A stretch of DNA of 64,000 bases, from assembly GCF_900188415.1 (NCBI RefSeq), contig NZ_FZNV01000011.1:28124-92123 (forward strand), given 5' to 3'. The notes beneath the pieces are model-generated. The model saw only the letters and a list, made by a program, of their open reading frames with translations. It was not told the DNA's origin and did no database searches. Positions within the stretch are counted from its first letter, which is position 1, and the number at the start of each line of letters is the position of its first letter. This document shows, in pieces, positions 34,700-42,043 of the stretch. A program made the translations under genes and the position numbers. The DNA comes from Maribacter sedimenticola (lineage in GTDB: Bacteria > Bacteroidota > Bacteroidia > Flavobacteriales > Flavobacteriaceae).

Positions 34700-35302
34700 T
34701 TATTGCAACATCATTGCTATGACTGGACGGGTTTTTTCGATTTCCGTCAACTCAATTTGTAAACCTATCGGCCCTAATTGTTGCTGAAGCATTTCATAAA
34801 TAGGTTTTATTTCTGCAAATGGCCCCATAACACTTTCCCTTGGTGTCATACCAGAGTTGTTTTTAGCGGTCTTATCGGCTTTGGCATCAATAAGTGACTG
34901 TACGACTTCGACTCTACAAAAGAATGCGGCCGTATGCAAAGCTGTTGCACCATCGTTATTTTTAGCCGATAAATCCGCACCGGCATCAATAAGGGCTTGC
35001 GCAATTTTATGCTTTCCAAAGCTCGCGGCAGTGATTAGTGGTGTGGCCCCGGTCATAGGGTCTTTTTTGTTCAAATCTGTTCCTGCCGAAATATGCTGTT
35101 TAACAGCTTCAAGATTGTCCGATAGTATCGCTGTTTGAATATCCATTTCTGGTGCATCAACTACCGACTTGGTTTCGGTACTGGTGGTTACTTCGGTTTT
35201 TGATTTACTGCTTGTTTGACCACATGCGGTCGTAAGTAAAAGAAGGCCTAATGACATGTATCCCAAGGTTCTTAATGTGATAATTCTAAATGGTTTATTC
35301 AT
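34700..35302 (-). CDS. Ankyrin-repeat lipoprotein
   Basis: The 200-residue protein from ATG 35302 has a lipoprotein signal (LLLLTTACGQT, Cys27) and about three ankyrin repeats (AVKQHISAGTDLNKKDPMTG, ATPLITAASFGKHKIAQALI, GATALHTAAFFCRVEVVQSL), ending with a helical tail. The frame continues upstream through a 16-codon leader (ATG 35350) that is nearly identical to the leaders of the barrel gene and the small ORF at 36243. The ATG after the leader is preferred because it starts the signal peptide. Probably a periplasmic protein-binding lipoprotein. Confidence 0.82.
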   Translation of the reverse strand: MNKPFRIITLRTLGYMSLGLLLLTTACGQTSSKSKTEVTTSTETKSVVDAPEMDIQTAILSDNLEAVKQHISAGTDLNKKDPMTGATPLITAASFGKHKIAQALIDAGADLSAKNNDGATALHTAAFFCRVEVVQSLIDAKADKTAKNNSGMTPRESVMGPFAEIKPIYEMLQQQLGPIGLQIELTEIEKTRPVIAMMLQ

Positions 35303-35350
35303 GATTATGTTATTTAATTTTAATAGGTATTCGTGAATCTTTGATTTCAT
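35303..35350 (-). repeat. 16-codon leader repeat, copy 1
   Basis: On the minus strand this begins ATGAAATCAAAGATTCAC and ends in AAATTAAATAAC-ATAATC just before the ankyrin lipoprotein ATG. It would encode MKSKIHEYLLKLNN in frame with the gene. Two other copies lie at 36100-36147 and 36360-36407, each 48 bp before a start codon. Confidence 0.7.
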
Positions 35351-35490
35351 GATTATATTTTTTTTGATTATTGCTATTATTTTTTCTTTAGTAAACGACC
35401 TCGGGGCAAGCCCGCAATGCATTCGTAGGAAACGGACTTTTAATTTCGAGGCAAGCCTTGGAGTATTATACCCTTTGGCGGTGCAAATGA

Positions 35491-36099
35491 TTAAAACCAG
35501 CTAAAGCCAATTCCTAAACTAAATTGCACCACCTCTCTGTCATTATTATTATCTAGCTTTACACCACCCAGGAGTAATTTGGATTGGACGTTTAAGGCAA
35601 ATTTGTTTTTTCTGTACACTTCGTAACCCGTGCTCGCCATAACAGCTAAACCCGTATTCCAATCGTCATTTATGTTATCTTCAATATCATATAAGGCAGG
35701 GCCATCTAAGGCTAAACCGGCACCACCATGTATCCACCACCGGTCTTTTACCCAGTACTGAACAGAAGGTATAATGCCTCCAAAGTGCCTGTCGTTATCA
35801 TTAAGCGTGTAAATCATTCCAGGTGCAGAAACGGTAACGGCTAAACGGTTGTTTAGCATATAGCCAAACTTTAATTCAGGAAAAGTGCCACCGCCTTGGG
35901 TATCATCAAAACTTTGGGTTCCAGCACTATCTTCTATACTGATTATACCACCACCTAGACCAAATTCGAACATAAAACCATCTCGGTTAAAGCTGTTTTG
36001 AGTGTTAGAATTGTTTTGTGCAAATGCTAGTGCAGATATTAAAGTAAAGGCAGCACACGCCACTTTTAACTTAGCTTGTTTTTTGATTGTTTTACTCAT
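35491..36099 (-). CDS. Outer-membrane beta-barrel protein (OmpW-like), paralogue 2
   Basis: The 202-residue protein has a signal peptide (MSKTIKKQAKLKVACAAFTL, then ISALAFAQ) and barrel strands RDGFMFEFGLGGGIISIEDS, LKFGYMLNNRLAVTVSAPG, IPSVQYWVKDRWWIHGGAGL, closing with FSLGIGFSWF. It is a clear paralogue of the barrel protein at 12264-12863. The frame extends through a 16-codon leader to ATG 36147; the ATG at 36099 starts the signal peptide. It lies downstream of module C and the two small ORFs, next to a divergent AraC-TPR regulator. Confidence 0.82.
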   Translation of the reverse strand: MSKTIKKQAKLKVACAAFTLISALAFAQNNSNTQNSFNRDGFMFEFGLGGGIISIEDSAGTQSFDDTQGGGTFPELKFGYMLNNRLAVTVSAPGMIYTLNDNDRHFGGIIPSVQYWVKDRWWIHGGAGLALDGPALYDIEDNINDDWNTGLAVMASTGYEVYRKNKFALNVQSKLLLGGVKLDNNNDREVVQFSLGIGFSWF

Positions 36100-36147
36100 G
36101 TCTTTGTTATTTAATTTTAATAGGTATTCGTGAATCTTTGATTTCAT
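36100..36147 (-). repeat. 16-codon leader repeat, copy 2
   Basis: Same sequence as the copy at 35303-35350 except for the last bases (AAC-AAAGAC). It is in frame with the barrel gene and would add MKSKIHEYLLKLNNKD to its N-terminus if used. Confidence 0.7.
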
Positions 36148-36242
36148 AATTACATTTTTAATTATTGTTATAATTTTGTTATGGTAAGGGATAGACTTTG
36201 ATTAGGGCCTACCCCTTTTTCCAAACCAACAAACTAGGCTTC

Positions 36243-36359
36243 TTAATGAAGGTAAGGTCTGGAATGTGACCAACGGATTCTCTTGCTGTCCTCAAAATGG
36301 GTAAAGAAAGTGAACCTTCTAGATTCCGTTGGCGATTGATTGATGCCCGTTTTACTCAT
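36243..36359 (-). CDS. Small 38-residue ORF, paralogue of the ORF at 36449
   Basis: ATG 36359 opens MSKTGINQSPTESRRFTFF, then HFEDSKRIRWSHSRP, ending YLH. It aligns without gaps in its core to the ORF at 36449-36562: TES(K/R), an aromatic-Phe pair, Phe, SKR, Trp and Arg coincide. The 16-codon leader repeat copy 3 precedes it. The start MSKT resembles the barrel protein's MSKT. No family is recognised; the peptide is basic and aromatic, without a signal. The shared pattern between two tandem frames argues for real coding or for two relics of one gene. Confidence 0.5.
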   Translation of the reverse strand: MSKTGINQSPTESRRFTFFTHFEDSKRIRWSHSRPYLH

Positions 36360-36407
36360 GGCTTTGTTATTTAATTTTTATAGGTATTCGTGAATCTTCG
36401 ATTTCAT
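36360..36407 (-). repeat. 16-codon leader repeat, copy 3 (with internal stop)
   Basis: It matches the other two leader copies but reads MKSKIHEYL followed by TAA, caused by a TTA to TAA change. The leader peptide is thus cut off from the downstream small ORF, while the AAATTAAATAAC segment before the ATG is kept. Confidence 0.7.
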
Positions 36408-36448
36408 GACTGTGATTTTATTTGATTACTATTTATTTCAAGCCGTGA

Positions 36449-36562
36449 TTAGCGGTTAAAGTTTCGGTACTGTGCCCATTGGGTTCTTTTGCTTCCGCTA
36501 AAGGATGAGAAATACTGTCCTGTTTTAGATTCCGTTGCTGTTCTGTTGACTGATGCTTTCAT
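36449..36562 (-). CDS. Small 37-residue ORF downstream of module C
   Basis: ATG 36562 opens MKASVNRTATESKTGQYFSS and continues FSGSKRTQWAQYRNFNR to a TAA. It is the first frame after module C: the predicted TTTG core at 36603 leaves a leader of about 35 bp. It shares TES, FxxF, SKRxxW and a nearby Arg with the ORF at 36243. There is no signal or membrane segment. Function unknown; co-expression with the barrel protein is inferred from order and direction. Confidence 0.5.
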   Translation of the reverse strand: MKASVNRTATESKTGQYFSSFSGSKRTQWAQYRNFNR

Positions 36563-36602
36563 GCTATTAAGTTTTAAATTGTTTATTATAATTTTGATGT
36601 TA

Positions 36603-36709
36603 CAAAGGTTCTATAGAACTTGAAGCAACCCGTATGAGCTATGCGGAAAACTATGTAAAGTTTCAGGAGGCTATGAAAATTATGGCGCAGCGATGTAACT
36701 TATGACGCA
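36603..36709 (-). promoter_or_regulatory. Conserved AraC-type operator/promoter module, copy C
   Basis: CAAAGGTT at 36603 is followed by CTATGCGGAA at 36639, TTATGGCGCA at 36680 and TTATGACGCA at 36700, with spacing identical to copies A and B. It sits between the small-ORF/barrel operon (leftward) and the AraC-TPR regulator (rightward, ATG 36798), so it may control both. Confidence 0.65.
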
Positions 36710-36797
36710 AAAGATGCTTTTTCCACTAAATCAAAGGCCGCCGGGATAACGCATAATTCTCTATATTTTCCCTAATTTAGAGCCAGCAAAAAACAAC

Positions 36798-38849
36798 ATG
36801 TCAAATCCATCGGCCAAAAAACCAAACTTTATAGAACAAGCGGAAGCCCTAATTCTGGAAAATTTGGCCAACGAACAATTTGGGGTGTCCGAACTTGCGG
36901 AAGCTCTGCACATGAGCCGATCCAACCTGCTCCGGAAGATCAAGAAACAGACACAGCTTTCTGCAAGCCAGTTTATACGTCAAGTCCGTCTTAAGGAAGC
37001 AATGAAACTGCTAAAGGAAGATTCTTCAACGGTTTCCGAAATTTCATATCAAGTAGGTTTTGGAAGCACTTCCTATTTCATTAAATGCTTTCGAGAACAG
37101 TACGGACATTCTCCTGGGGAGCTTGGAAAAAGTGATGTAGAAGTTGAAATCGAACAGATTAAACCAAACTATTTGAAACTATACCAATGGCCGATTATTG
37201 CTGCAACATCCTTAGCACTGATACTTGTAGCCATAATGCTGTTCAATAAAAAGGATGCTATAAATGAACCGAAAATTGAAAAATCCATTGCAGTATTGCC
37301 CTTTAAAAATGAGAGCAGCGATTCCACCAATCTTTATTTTGTAAACGGGTTGATGGAATCTGCATTGAACAACCTTCAGAAAATTGAAGACTTGCGGGTC
37401 ATCAGTAGAACCTCGGTAGAGAAGTACAGAAAAACCGAGAAGGGTATTCCAGAGATTGCCGAAGAACTTGATGTGAACTACTTGGTAGAAGGTAGCGGTC
37501 AGCGTGTCGGTGATCAGGTGTTGCTCAACATACAACTGATCGAAGCTTCATCGGACACCCCTATTTGGGTGGAACAATACAATCAGGAAGTAGTGGACAT
37601 CTTTGCTTTGCAAAACGATGTTGCGAAGAAAATTGCCGATGCCATTGAAGCGGTCGTGACACCGGACGAATTGGAGCAGATTGAAAAGAAGCCTACTGAA
37701 AACCTGTTGGCCTATGATTACTACCTACAAGCATTGGATCCTTATTATTCGCGCACGGAAGAAGGCTTGGAAAAGGCCATTTCATTATTCGAAAAAGCTA
37801 CAGAGCAGGATACAGAGTTTGCCTTGGCGTATGCCAACATCGCTATTTCATACTATCTTCTTGAAATGTCCCAAATCGAAAAACAGTATACCGAAAAGAT
37901 TAACAGCTTTGCGGATAAGGCATTGCTTTATGATTCAAAATCCGCCGAAAGCCTAGTCGCCAAGGCTTTTTACTACATACAAACAAGGGAGTACCAATTG
38001 GCCTTGCCCCATCTTAATAAGGCGCTGGAATATAACCCCAATTCATCTTTGGCGGTGCAAATGCTTGCGGAATTTTATTCTCACATGGTTCCCAATACCA
38101 ATAAGTACCTAGAGTACGCCTTAAAAGGGGTCCAGCTGAATGTAGCGAGTGATTCAGTTACCCAGAGCTATACATATTTACAACTAAGTAATGCGCTTGT
38201 GTCATCAGGCTTTTCAGATGAAGCATTAAAGTATATTAATAGGTCGTTGGATTACAACCCTAAAAACTTTTATGCACCGCATTTAAAGGCATTTATTCTG
38301 TTCGCCAAGGATGGTAATATAGAGCAGACCAGAAATATATTATTAAACGAATGGGAGAAGGATACCACTCGGCTTGATATTTTACAGGACATCGGTAAGT
38401 TGTATTACATCGACGAAAATTATGAAAGTGCCTATTCCTATTTTAAAAAATTTGTGGAAGCCAGGGAAGCAAATGGACTGAATATTTATCAACAGGAAAA
38501 CGTCAAAATTGCACAGGTCTATAAAGAGATGGGGTTGGATAATGAAGCTGAGAAACTATTTAACGATTTCTCAGAGTACTGCGAAAGGGATCAATCGATT
38601 TATAGAAGTGTAAATCTGGTTTGGAAATACGCTTATGAAGGAAAAATCAATGAGGCCATCGAACAGCTTAGAATATTTTCCGAAACAGAGAATTATCTGT
38701 ATTGGTTTTTATTAATTGAAGATGAACCTTTGATTCAACCTTTAAAAAGTCATCCCGATTTTGAGGCCATCATGCAAAAAATAAAGGATAGATTTTGGGA
38801 AAATCAGACCGAGTTAAAAATGTATCTGGATGAAGAAAGCTTGCTCTAA
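36798..38849 (+). CDS. N-terminal AraC-type HTH + membrane span + TolB/FlgO-like + TPR regulator
   Basis: The 683-residue protein starts with an AraC-type HTH (about 12-112; VSELAEALHMSRSNLLRKIK and YQVGFGSTSYFIKCFREQYG). Then come one transmembrane helix (about 131-149), a TolB/FlgO-like domain (KSIAVLPFKNESSD, LVEGSGQRVGDQVLLNIQLI; about 160-290) and TPR repeats to the C-terminus. The layout is CadC-like: DNA binding in the cytoplasm, sensing outside. The homologue at 13528-15318 has the same parts with the HTH at the C-terminus and no membrane span. It is divergent from the small-ORF/barrel operon across module C. Confidence 0.88.
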   Translation: MSNPSAKKPNFIEQAEALILENLANEQFGVSELAEALHMSRSNLLRKIKKQTQLSASQFIRQVRLKEAMKLLKEDSSTVSEISYQVGFGSTSYFIKCFREQYGHSPGELGKSDVEVEIEQIKPNYLKLYQWPIIAATSLALILVAIMLFNKKDAINEPKIEKSIAVLPFKNESSDSTNLYFVNGLMESALNNLQKIEDLRVISRTSVEKYRKTEKGIPEIAEELDVNYLVEGSGQRVGDQVLLNIQLIEASSDTPIWVEQYNQEVVDIFALQNDVAKKIADAIEAVVTPDELEQIEKKPTENLLAYDYYLQALDPYYSRTEEGLEKAISLFEKATEQDTEFALAYANIAISYYLLEMSQIEKQYTEKINSFADKALLYDSKSAESLVAKAFYYIQTREYQLALPHLNKALEYNPNSSLAVQMLAEFYSHMVPNTNKYLEYALKGVQLNVASDSVTQSYTYLQLSNALVSSGFSDEALKYINRSLDYNPKNFYAPHLKAFILFAKDGNIEQTRNILLNEWEKDTTRLDILQDIGKLYYIDENYESAYSYFKKFVEAREANGLNIYQQENVKIAQVYKEMGLDNEAEKLFNDFSEYCERDQSIYRSVNLVWKYAYEGKINEAIEQLRIFSETENYLYWFLLIEDEPLIQPLKSHPDFEAIMQKIKDRFWENQTELKMYLDEESLL

Positions 38850-39229
38850 TCCGTTCAAAAGCTTAGCTATTAATTCAATTTTTTCACTTAACATAATTCC
38901 AAGTACCGTTTCATTTTATTCTTATTGGTTTTTATAACTTCCTTTTTCTACAAATTCTATCTTTTATGAAGGTCACCTAGTGTAAGAACAATTTCAATTT
39001 ATCATTACAGATTCTTTTTACCTCTAATCCCTTTTACGCGATAAACCTTTTTCTGGATTCCCCCGCTTACAATGGAATTAAAATTTGAGAATGTTGTGTT
39101 GACCGATTTGTTTACCTCTTAAAAGAATTATCCGGTCAAAAAAGCATTTTTAAGAAAAGACCAAAAGATAAAACCTTTTAAAATCAATTAATTATTAGGT
39201 TTTAAATGTTAAGAAATATTAAAATAGAG

Positions 39230-39252
39230 TTAGCAGGATTCGAACCCCTATC
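39230..39252 (-). other. tRNA T-arm-like fragment, degraded
   Basis: The reverse strand reads GGGGTTCGAATCCTGCTAAC, a T-loop sequence with a following acceptor-like stretch. The T-stem does not pair properly and no 5' half is found, so this is not a functional tRNA. It may be an older attachment-site scar near the integrase. Confidence 0.3.
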
Positions 39253-39335
39253 TATTACTAATCTTCTCTTATTTAATATTGTGCACATTACAAATATTAT
39301 TAGGAGAATTTATAGAAGTTCAATATTTTTATAAA

Positions 39336-39367
39336 GTAAACCGTATACGCTACCGTATACGGTTTAC
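39336..39367. repeat. 13-bp perfect inverted repeat
   Basis: GTAAACCGTATAC and GTATACGGTTTAC are exact inverted copies separated by GCTACC. There is no T-run after it, so it is more like a protein-binding site than a terminator. It lies about 170 bp upstream of the integrase terminator, in the otherwise gene-free stretch 38850-39537. Confidence 0.6.
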
Positions 39368-39442
39368 ACTAAAACAGTAAAAATATATTTGATAACTACT
39401 TGTTTTTCAATAGGTTGTAAAACTAAAAAATAGCGGTTAAAA

Positions 39443-39486
39443 TTCATAACCCGGAGGTCGGGGGATCGTGCCCCCCTCTCGCTACA
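39443..39486 (+). other. Attachment site: 3' half of a tRNA-Met-like sequence
   Basis: TTCATAACCCGGAGGTCGG continues into GGGATCGTGCCCCCCTCTCGCTACA: an anticodon loop with CAT, the 3' anticodon stem, variable loop, a T-arm with 5-bp G/C stem, and an acceptor strand. No matching 5' half precedes it. The first T of the usual TTC loop is A. This is the pattern left when an element integrates at the anticodon loop of a tRNA gene. The integrase gene follows 52 bp later. Confidence 0.65.
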
Positions 39487-39506
39487 CTAGTAAAATGTGC
39501 CAAAAC

Positions 39507-39537
39507 AACGGTTTAGTTCACTCTAAACCGTTTTTTT
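39507..39537 (+). terminator. Intrinsic terminator directly before the integrase ATG
   Basis: AACGGTTTAG and CTAAACCGTT form a perfect 10-bp stem around TTCACT, followed by a run of T that ends at the integrase start codon at 39538. It could be the terminator carried along with the tRNA 3' end. It would attenuate read-through into the integrase gene. Confidence 0.75.
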
Positions 39538-40854
39538 ATGTCTATATTTCAAGAAACAGTTACATTTGAACACGAAAGTGAACACGTTTTAGAACACGAT
39601 TTGTCTGCAAAAAGTAATTTCTCGACTCCAAAAATCTATACCGCAAAAGGCGATCTTACCAAAAGATGGTATGTTTATTTTTCATTTAGAGATCCAATTA
39701 CCAAAAAATTGGTACGAATGAAAAATATATATGGAAAAGCAAATAAATATAAAACTAAAGCAGACCGGTTAACCATTTTAACAGCATATAGAAATAACCT
39801 CCTTAAATTATTAAAACAAGGTTATAGTCCATTTGAAAATAATGAATCCATAAAAAGAAAAATATCAGAAAATAAATTTATCGAGAGTAAAAATCAATAT
39901 GAAGCTGATATTAAAACCAACAATTTTATAAATCAAAAAAAGCAAAACATAGCGATGCCTATTGGTGAAGCCTTTGAATTTGTTATGAAATTAAAACAAA
40001 ATCAGGTTAAACCCCGGACTATACAAGATTACCGACTAAAAACTAAGGCATTTTTAAAATGGTTGTCATCAAACCATCCTCATATTAGTACTATTGATCA
40101 ATTGACTAAAAAAGTATTATTGGAATTTCTTAATGAAAAAGTCATGAGTACAAGCGCTAGAAACAGAAATAATTTTAGGTTAACTCTTGGTACCATATTA
40201 CAAACTTTAGAAGAGAATGAAATAATATCATTCAATTTCATAAAGACTATCAAAGTATTGAAATCAATTCCAAATAGAAACAAAACATTTACACAAGAAA
40301 TTGAAAAGCGTATTTTTAAACACCTAGAAAAAGAAGATCCTATACTTTTATTATATATAAAATTTGTCGCTTATAATTTTTTGAGACCTATTGAAGCATC
40401 GAGGTTAAAAATTAAGGATGTTGATATACAGAATAGAACCCTCACTTTTCAAGCCAAAAACAGTAATTTAAAACGTAAAACAATACCTCAAATCTTGTTA
40501 GAAGAACTACCGGATTTAACAAATAAAAACCCTGAGCACCTCTTATTTACACCAAATACAATAGGTGGTATATGGAATACAAAGGAGACCAATAGAAGAA
40601 ATTATTTCTCTAAACGCTTTAAACAAAAAGTAAAAAACCATTTTAATTTAAATGAAGATTTTGGACTTTATAGTTTTAGACATACCTATATTACAAAATT
40701 ATACCGGAGAATTTTAAGAGACGCAACTCCATTTGAAGCTAAGAGCAAACTAATGCTGATTACAGGGCATAATTCAATGTCAGCCTTAGAAAAATACTTA
40801 AGAGATATAGATGCCGAATTAGCACAAGACTATTCAAATCTTTTAAAAGAGTAA
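39538..40854 (+). CDS. Tyrosine recombinase/integrase
   Basis: The 438-residue protein has an Arm/SAM-like N-terminal part (PKIYTAKGDLTKRWYVYFSF, then a core-binding domain about 140-245) and a catalytic domain. The first catalytic Arg is in FLRPIEASRLK, the second in LYSFRHTYITKL, followed by ITGHNSMSALEKYL with the nucleophile Tyr. It presumably integrates and excises an element at the tRNA-like site just upstream. The start matches integrases of Flavobacteriaceae despite the terminator abutting the ATG. The next gene starts 1 bp after its stop. Confidence 0.93.
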   Translation: MSIFQETVTFEHESEHVLEHDLSAKSNFSTPKIYTAKGDLTKRWYVYFSFRDPITKKLVRMKNIYGKANKYKTKADRLTILTAYRNNLLKLLKQGYSPFENNESIKRKISENKFIESKNQYEADIKTNNFINQKKQNIAMPIGEAFEFVMKLKQNQVKPRTIQDYRLKTKAFLKWLSSNHPHISTIDQLTKKVLLEFLNEKVMSTSARNRNNFRLTLGTILQTLEENEIISFNFIKTIKVLKSIPNRNKTFTQEIEKRIFKHLEKEDPILLLYIKFVAYNFLRPIEASRLKIKDVDIQNRTLTFQAKNSNLKRKTIPQILLEELPDLTNKNPEHLLFTPNTIGGIWNTKETNRRNYFSKRFKQKVKNHFNLNEDFGLYSFRHTYITKLYRRILRDATPFEAKSKLMLITGHNSMSALEKYLRDIDAELAQDYSNLLKE

Positions 40855-40855
40855 C

Positions 40856-41512
40856 ATGGATTCTGGAAAAACTTTAAAATACTTAGTTAACCACCTTTAT
40901 AATCCGCTCTTATTTTATATTCCAAAAAATATAATCCCCAAAGATGAATTATTAAAGTTTAACGGAATTTCTACAGATAATTTTTTTAATACTCCTGTTC
41001 TTATTTCCAAAAAGAATTTAATTCATCATGGAATTTCTATAAATGATTATAGGGTTATACTTGAAAAAGCTTCAATATTAAATTACAATCTTCTTAAGTT
41101 AATTGATGTTAGAAGAAATTTAAATGTTGAACAGTTTAATACCCTAATAGAAAACTACATTTTACATCTTAGATTTTATCTTTTTATGACAAAATGGATG
41201 AATGAACATTTTACTAAATATTGTAAAACCAATCAAAGTTTAAAGAGTTATTTTCAATTACAATATGATTTTTTCAATCAACACAAATTAGCTATTCAAA
41301 CCAAGTTTAATTTAAATATAGTAGTGGACTTAACATCATCTCAAATTTTAACATATCTAAAAAATGATACACCTACCCCACTTAACAACATTATAAATAC
41401 AGATAAAAACAGGGACATTAAAAAAGAAACAACTAAAAAGAAGACTGTATTGATTACTGATCAAGAAGCTAGGAATTTTCTTTTAAAAACTGTTTTTGGT
41501 TTAAAATATTGA
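40856..41512 (+). CDS. Integrase-linked protein of unknown function
   Basis: The 218-residue protein starts one base after the integrase stop, so the two are surely co-transcribed. It is helical and lysine/asparagine-rich (MDSGKTLKYLVNHLYNPLLF at the start, KKETTKKKTVLITDQEARNF near the end), without signal or membrane segment. I recognise no family. Its position suggests an accessory role in recombination or maintenance of the element; this is inference. Confidence 0.65.
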   Translation: MDSGKTLKYLVNHLYNPLLFYIPKNIIPKDELLKFNGISTDNFFNTPVLISKKNLIHHGISINDYRVILEKASILNYNLLKLIDVRRNLNVEQFNTLIENYILHLRFYLFMTKWMNEHFTKYCKTNQSLKSYFQLQYDFFNQHKLAIQTKFNLNIVVDLTSSQILTYLKNDTPTPLNNIINTDKNRDIKKETTKKKTVLITDQEARNFLLKTVFGLKY

Positions 41513-41603
41513 TATAAGTCAGTTTTTAAAGTTCGAACTTCTTTATACAAATTTTATACAATAAGTATATTTTAGCGTTAAACTTACGTATATTTAACGC
41601 ATA

Positions 41604-42032
41604 ATGGATACAAAATATTACGTTTGTCAATATTGTCATGATGAATTTATCCCAAAAAGGAGATATATTCAGAAATTCTGTAGCGCTACTTGTCGATCTA
41701 AAGCACATCATCAAAAAAACAAAACAGTTAGTTCCTCAGATAAAAGAGTCATTGGTCCATTAAATAAAATTGAGAAAATGAGTGCTGCAGGTATTGGTAA
41801 TGCAGCAGCTGGTGCTCTTGCTGCAGATGTGGTTAAAAATTTAATTACAAAAAACCATGATAGACCGGCAACTAAGGGAGATATTTTGGCATTAAGCCAA
41901 AAGATTGAACGATTTCATAGAGTTTTAAATATTGCCTTAGGTATAAATGGAGAACTCCCCTATTTTGACATGGTCACTAAAAAAATAGTCTATTTTAAAA
42001 ACACAATACCTATAAATAAAAACAAGTTTTAG
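41604..42032 (+). CDS. Small Cys-cluster protein of the integrated element
   Basis: The 142-residue protein begins with a compact zinc-ribbon-like cluster: YVCQYCHDEFIPKRRYIQKF then CSATCRSKAHHQ, giving CxxC and CxxxC pairs. A glycine/alanine-rich stretch follows (AAGIGNAAAGALAADVVKNL) and a helical C-terminus. Such short ribbon proteins are common in mobile elements, often as DNA-binding accessory proteins. It is convergent with the GspF-like gene, 11 bp away. Confidence 0.65.
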   Translation: MDTKYYVCQYCHDEFIPKRRYIQKFCSATCRSKAHHQKNKTVSSSDKRVIGPLNKIEKMSAAGIGNAAAGALAADVVKNLITKNHDRPATKGDILALSQKIERFHRVLNIALGINGELPYFDMVTKKIVYFKNTIPINKNKF

Positions 42033-42043
42033 TGTAATCTATA

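Noticed and set aside
35303..35422. Longer start of the ankyrin lipoprotein at 35422
   Set aside because: It would place about 40 residues before the lipoprotein signal peptide; the ATG at 35302 starts the signal.
35473..35490. 17-bp identity between 35474 and 38049 (CTTTGGCGGTGCAAATG)
   Set aside because: A single short match, one copy inside the TPR regulator coding sequence, with no flanking similarity; likely chance or a small recombination trace.
39230..39252. Complete tRNA gene on the minus strand
   Set aside because: Only a T-loop-like sequence is visible; the T-stem does not pair and no D-arm or anticodon arm is found.
39443..39486. Functional tRNA-Met gene
   Set aside because: The 5' half (acceptor, D-arm and 5' anticodon stem) is missing and the T-loop starts with A instead of T.
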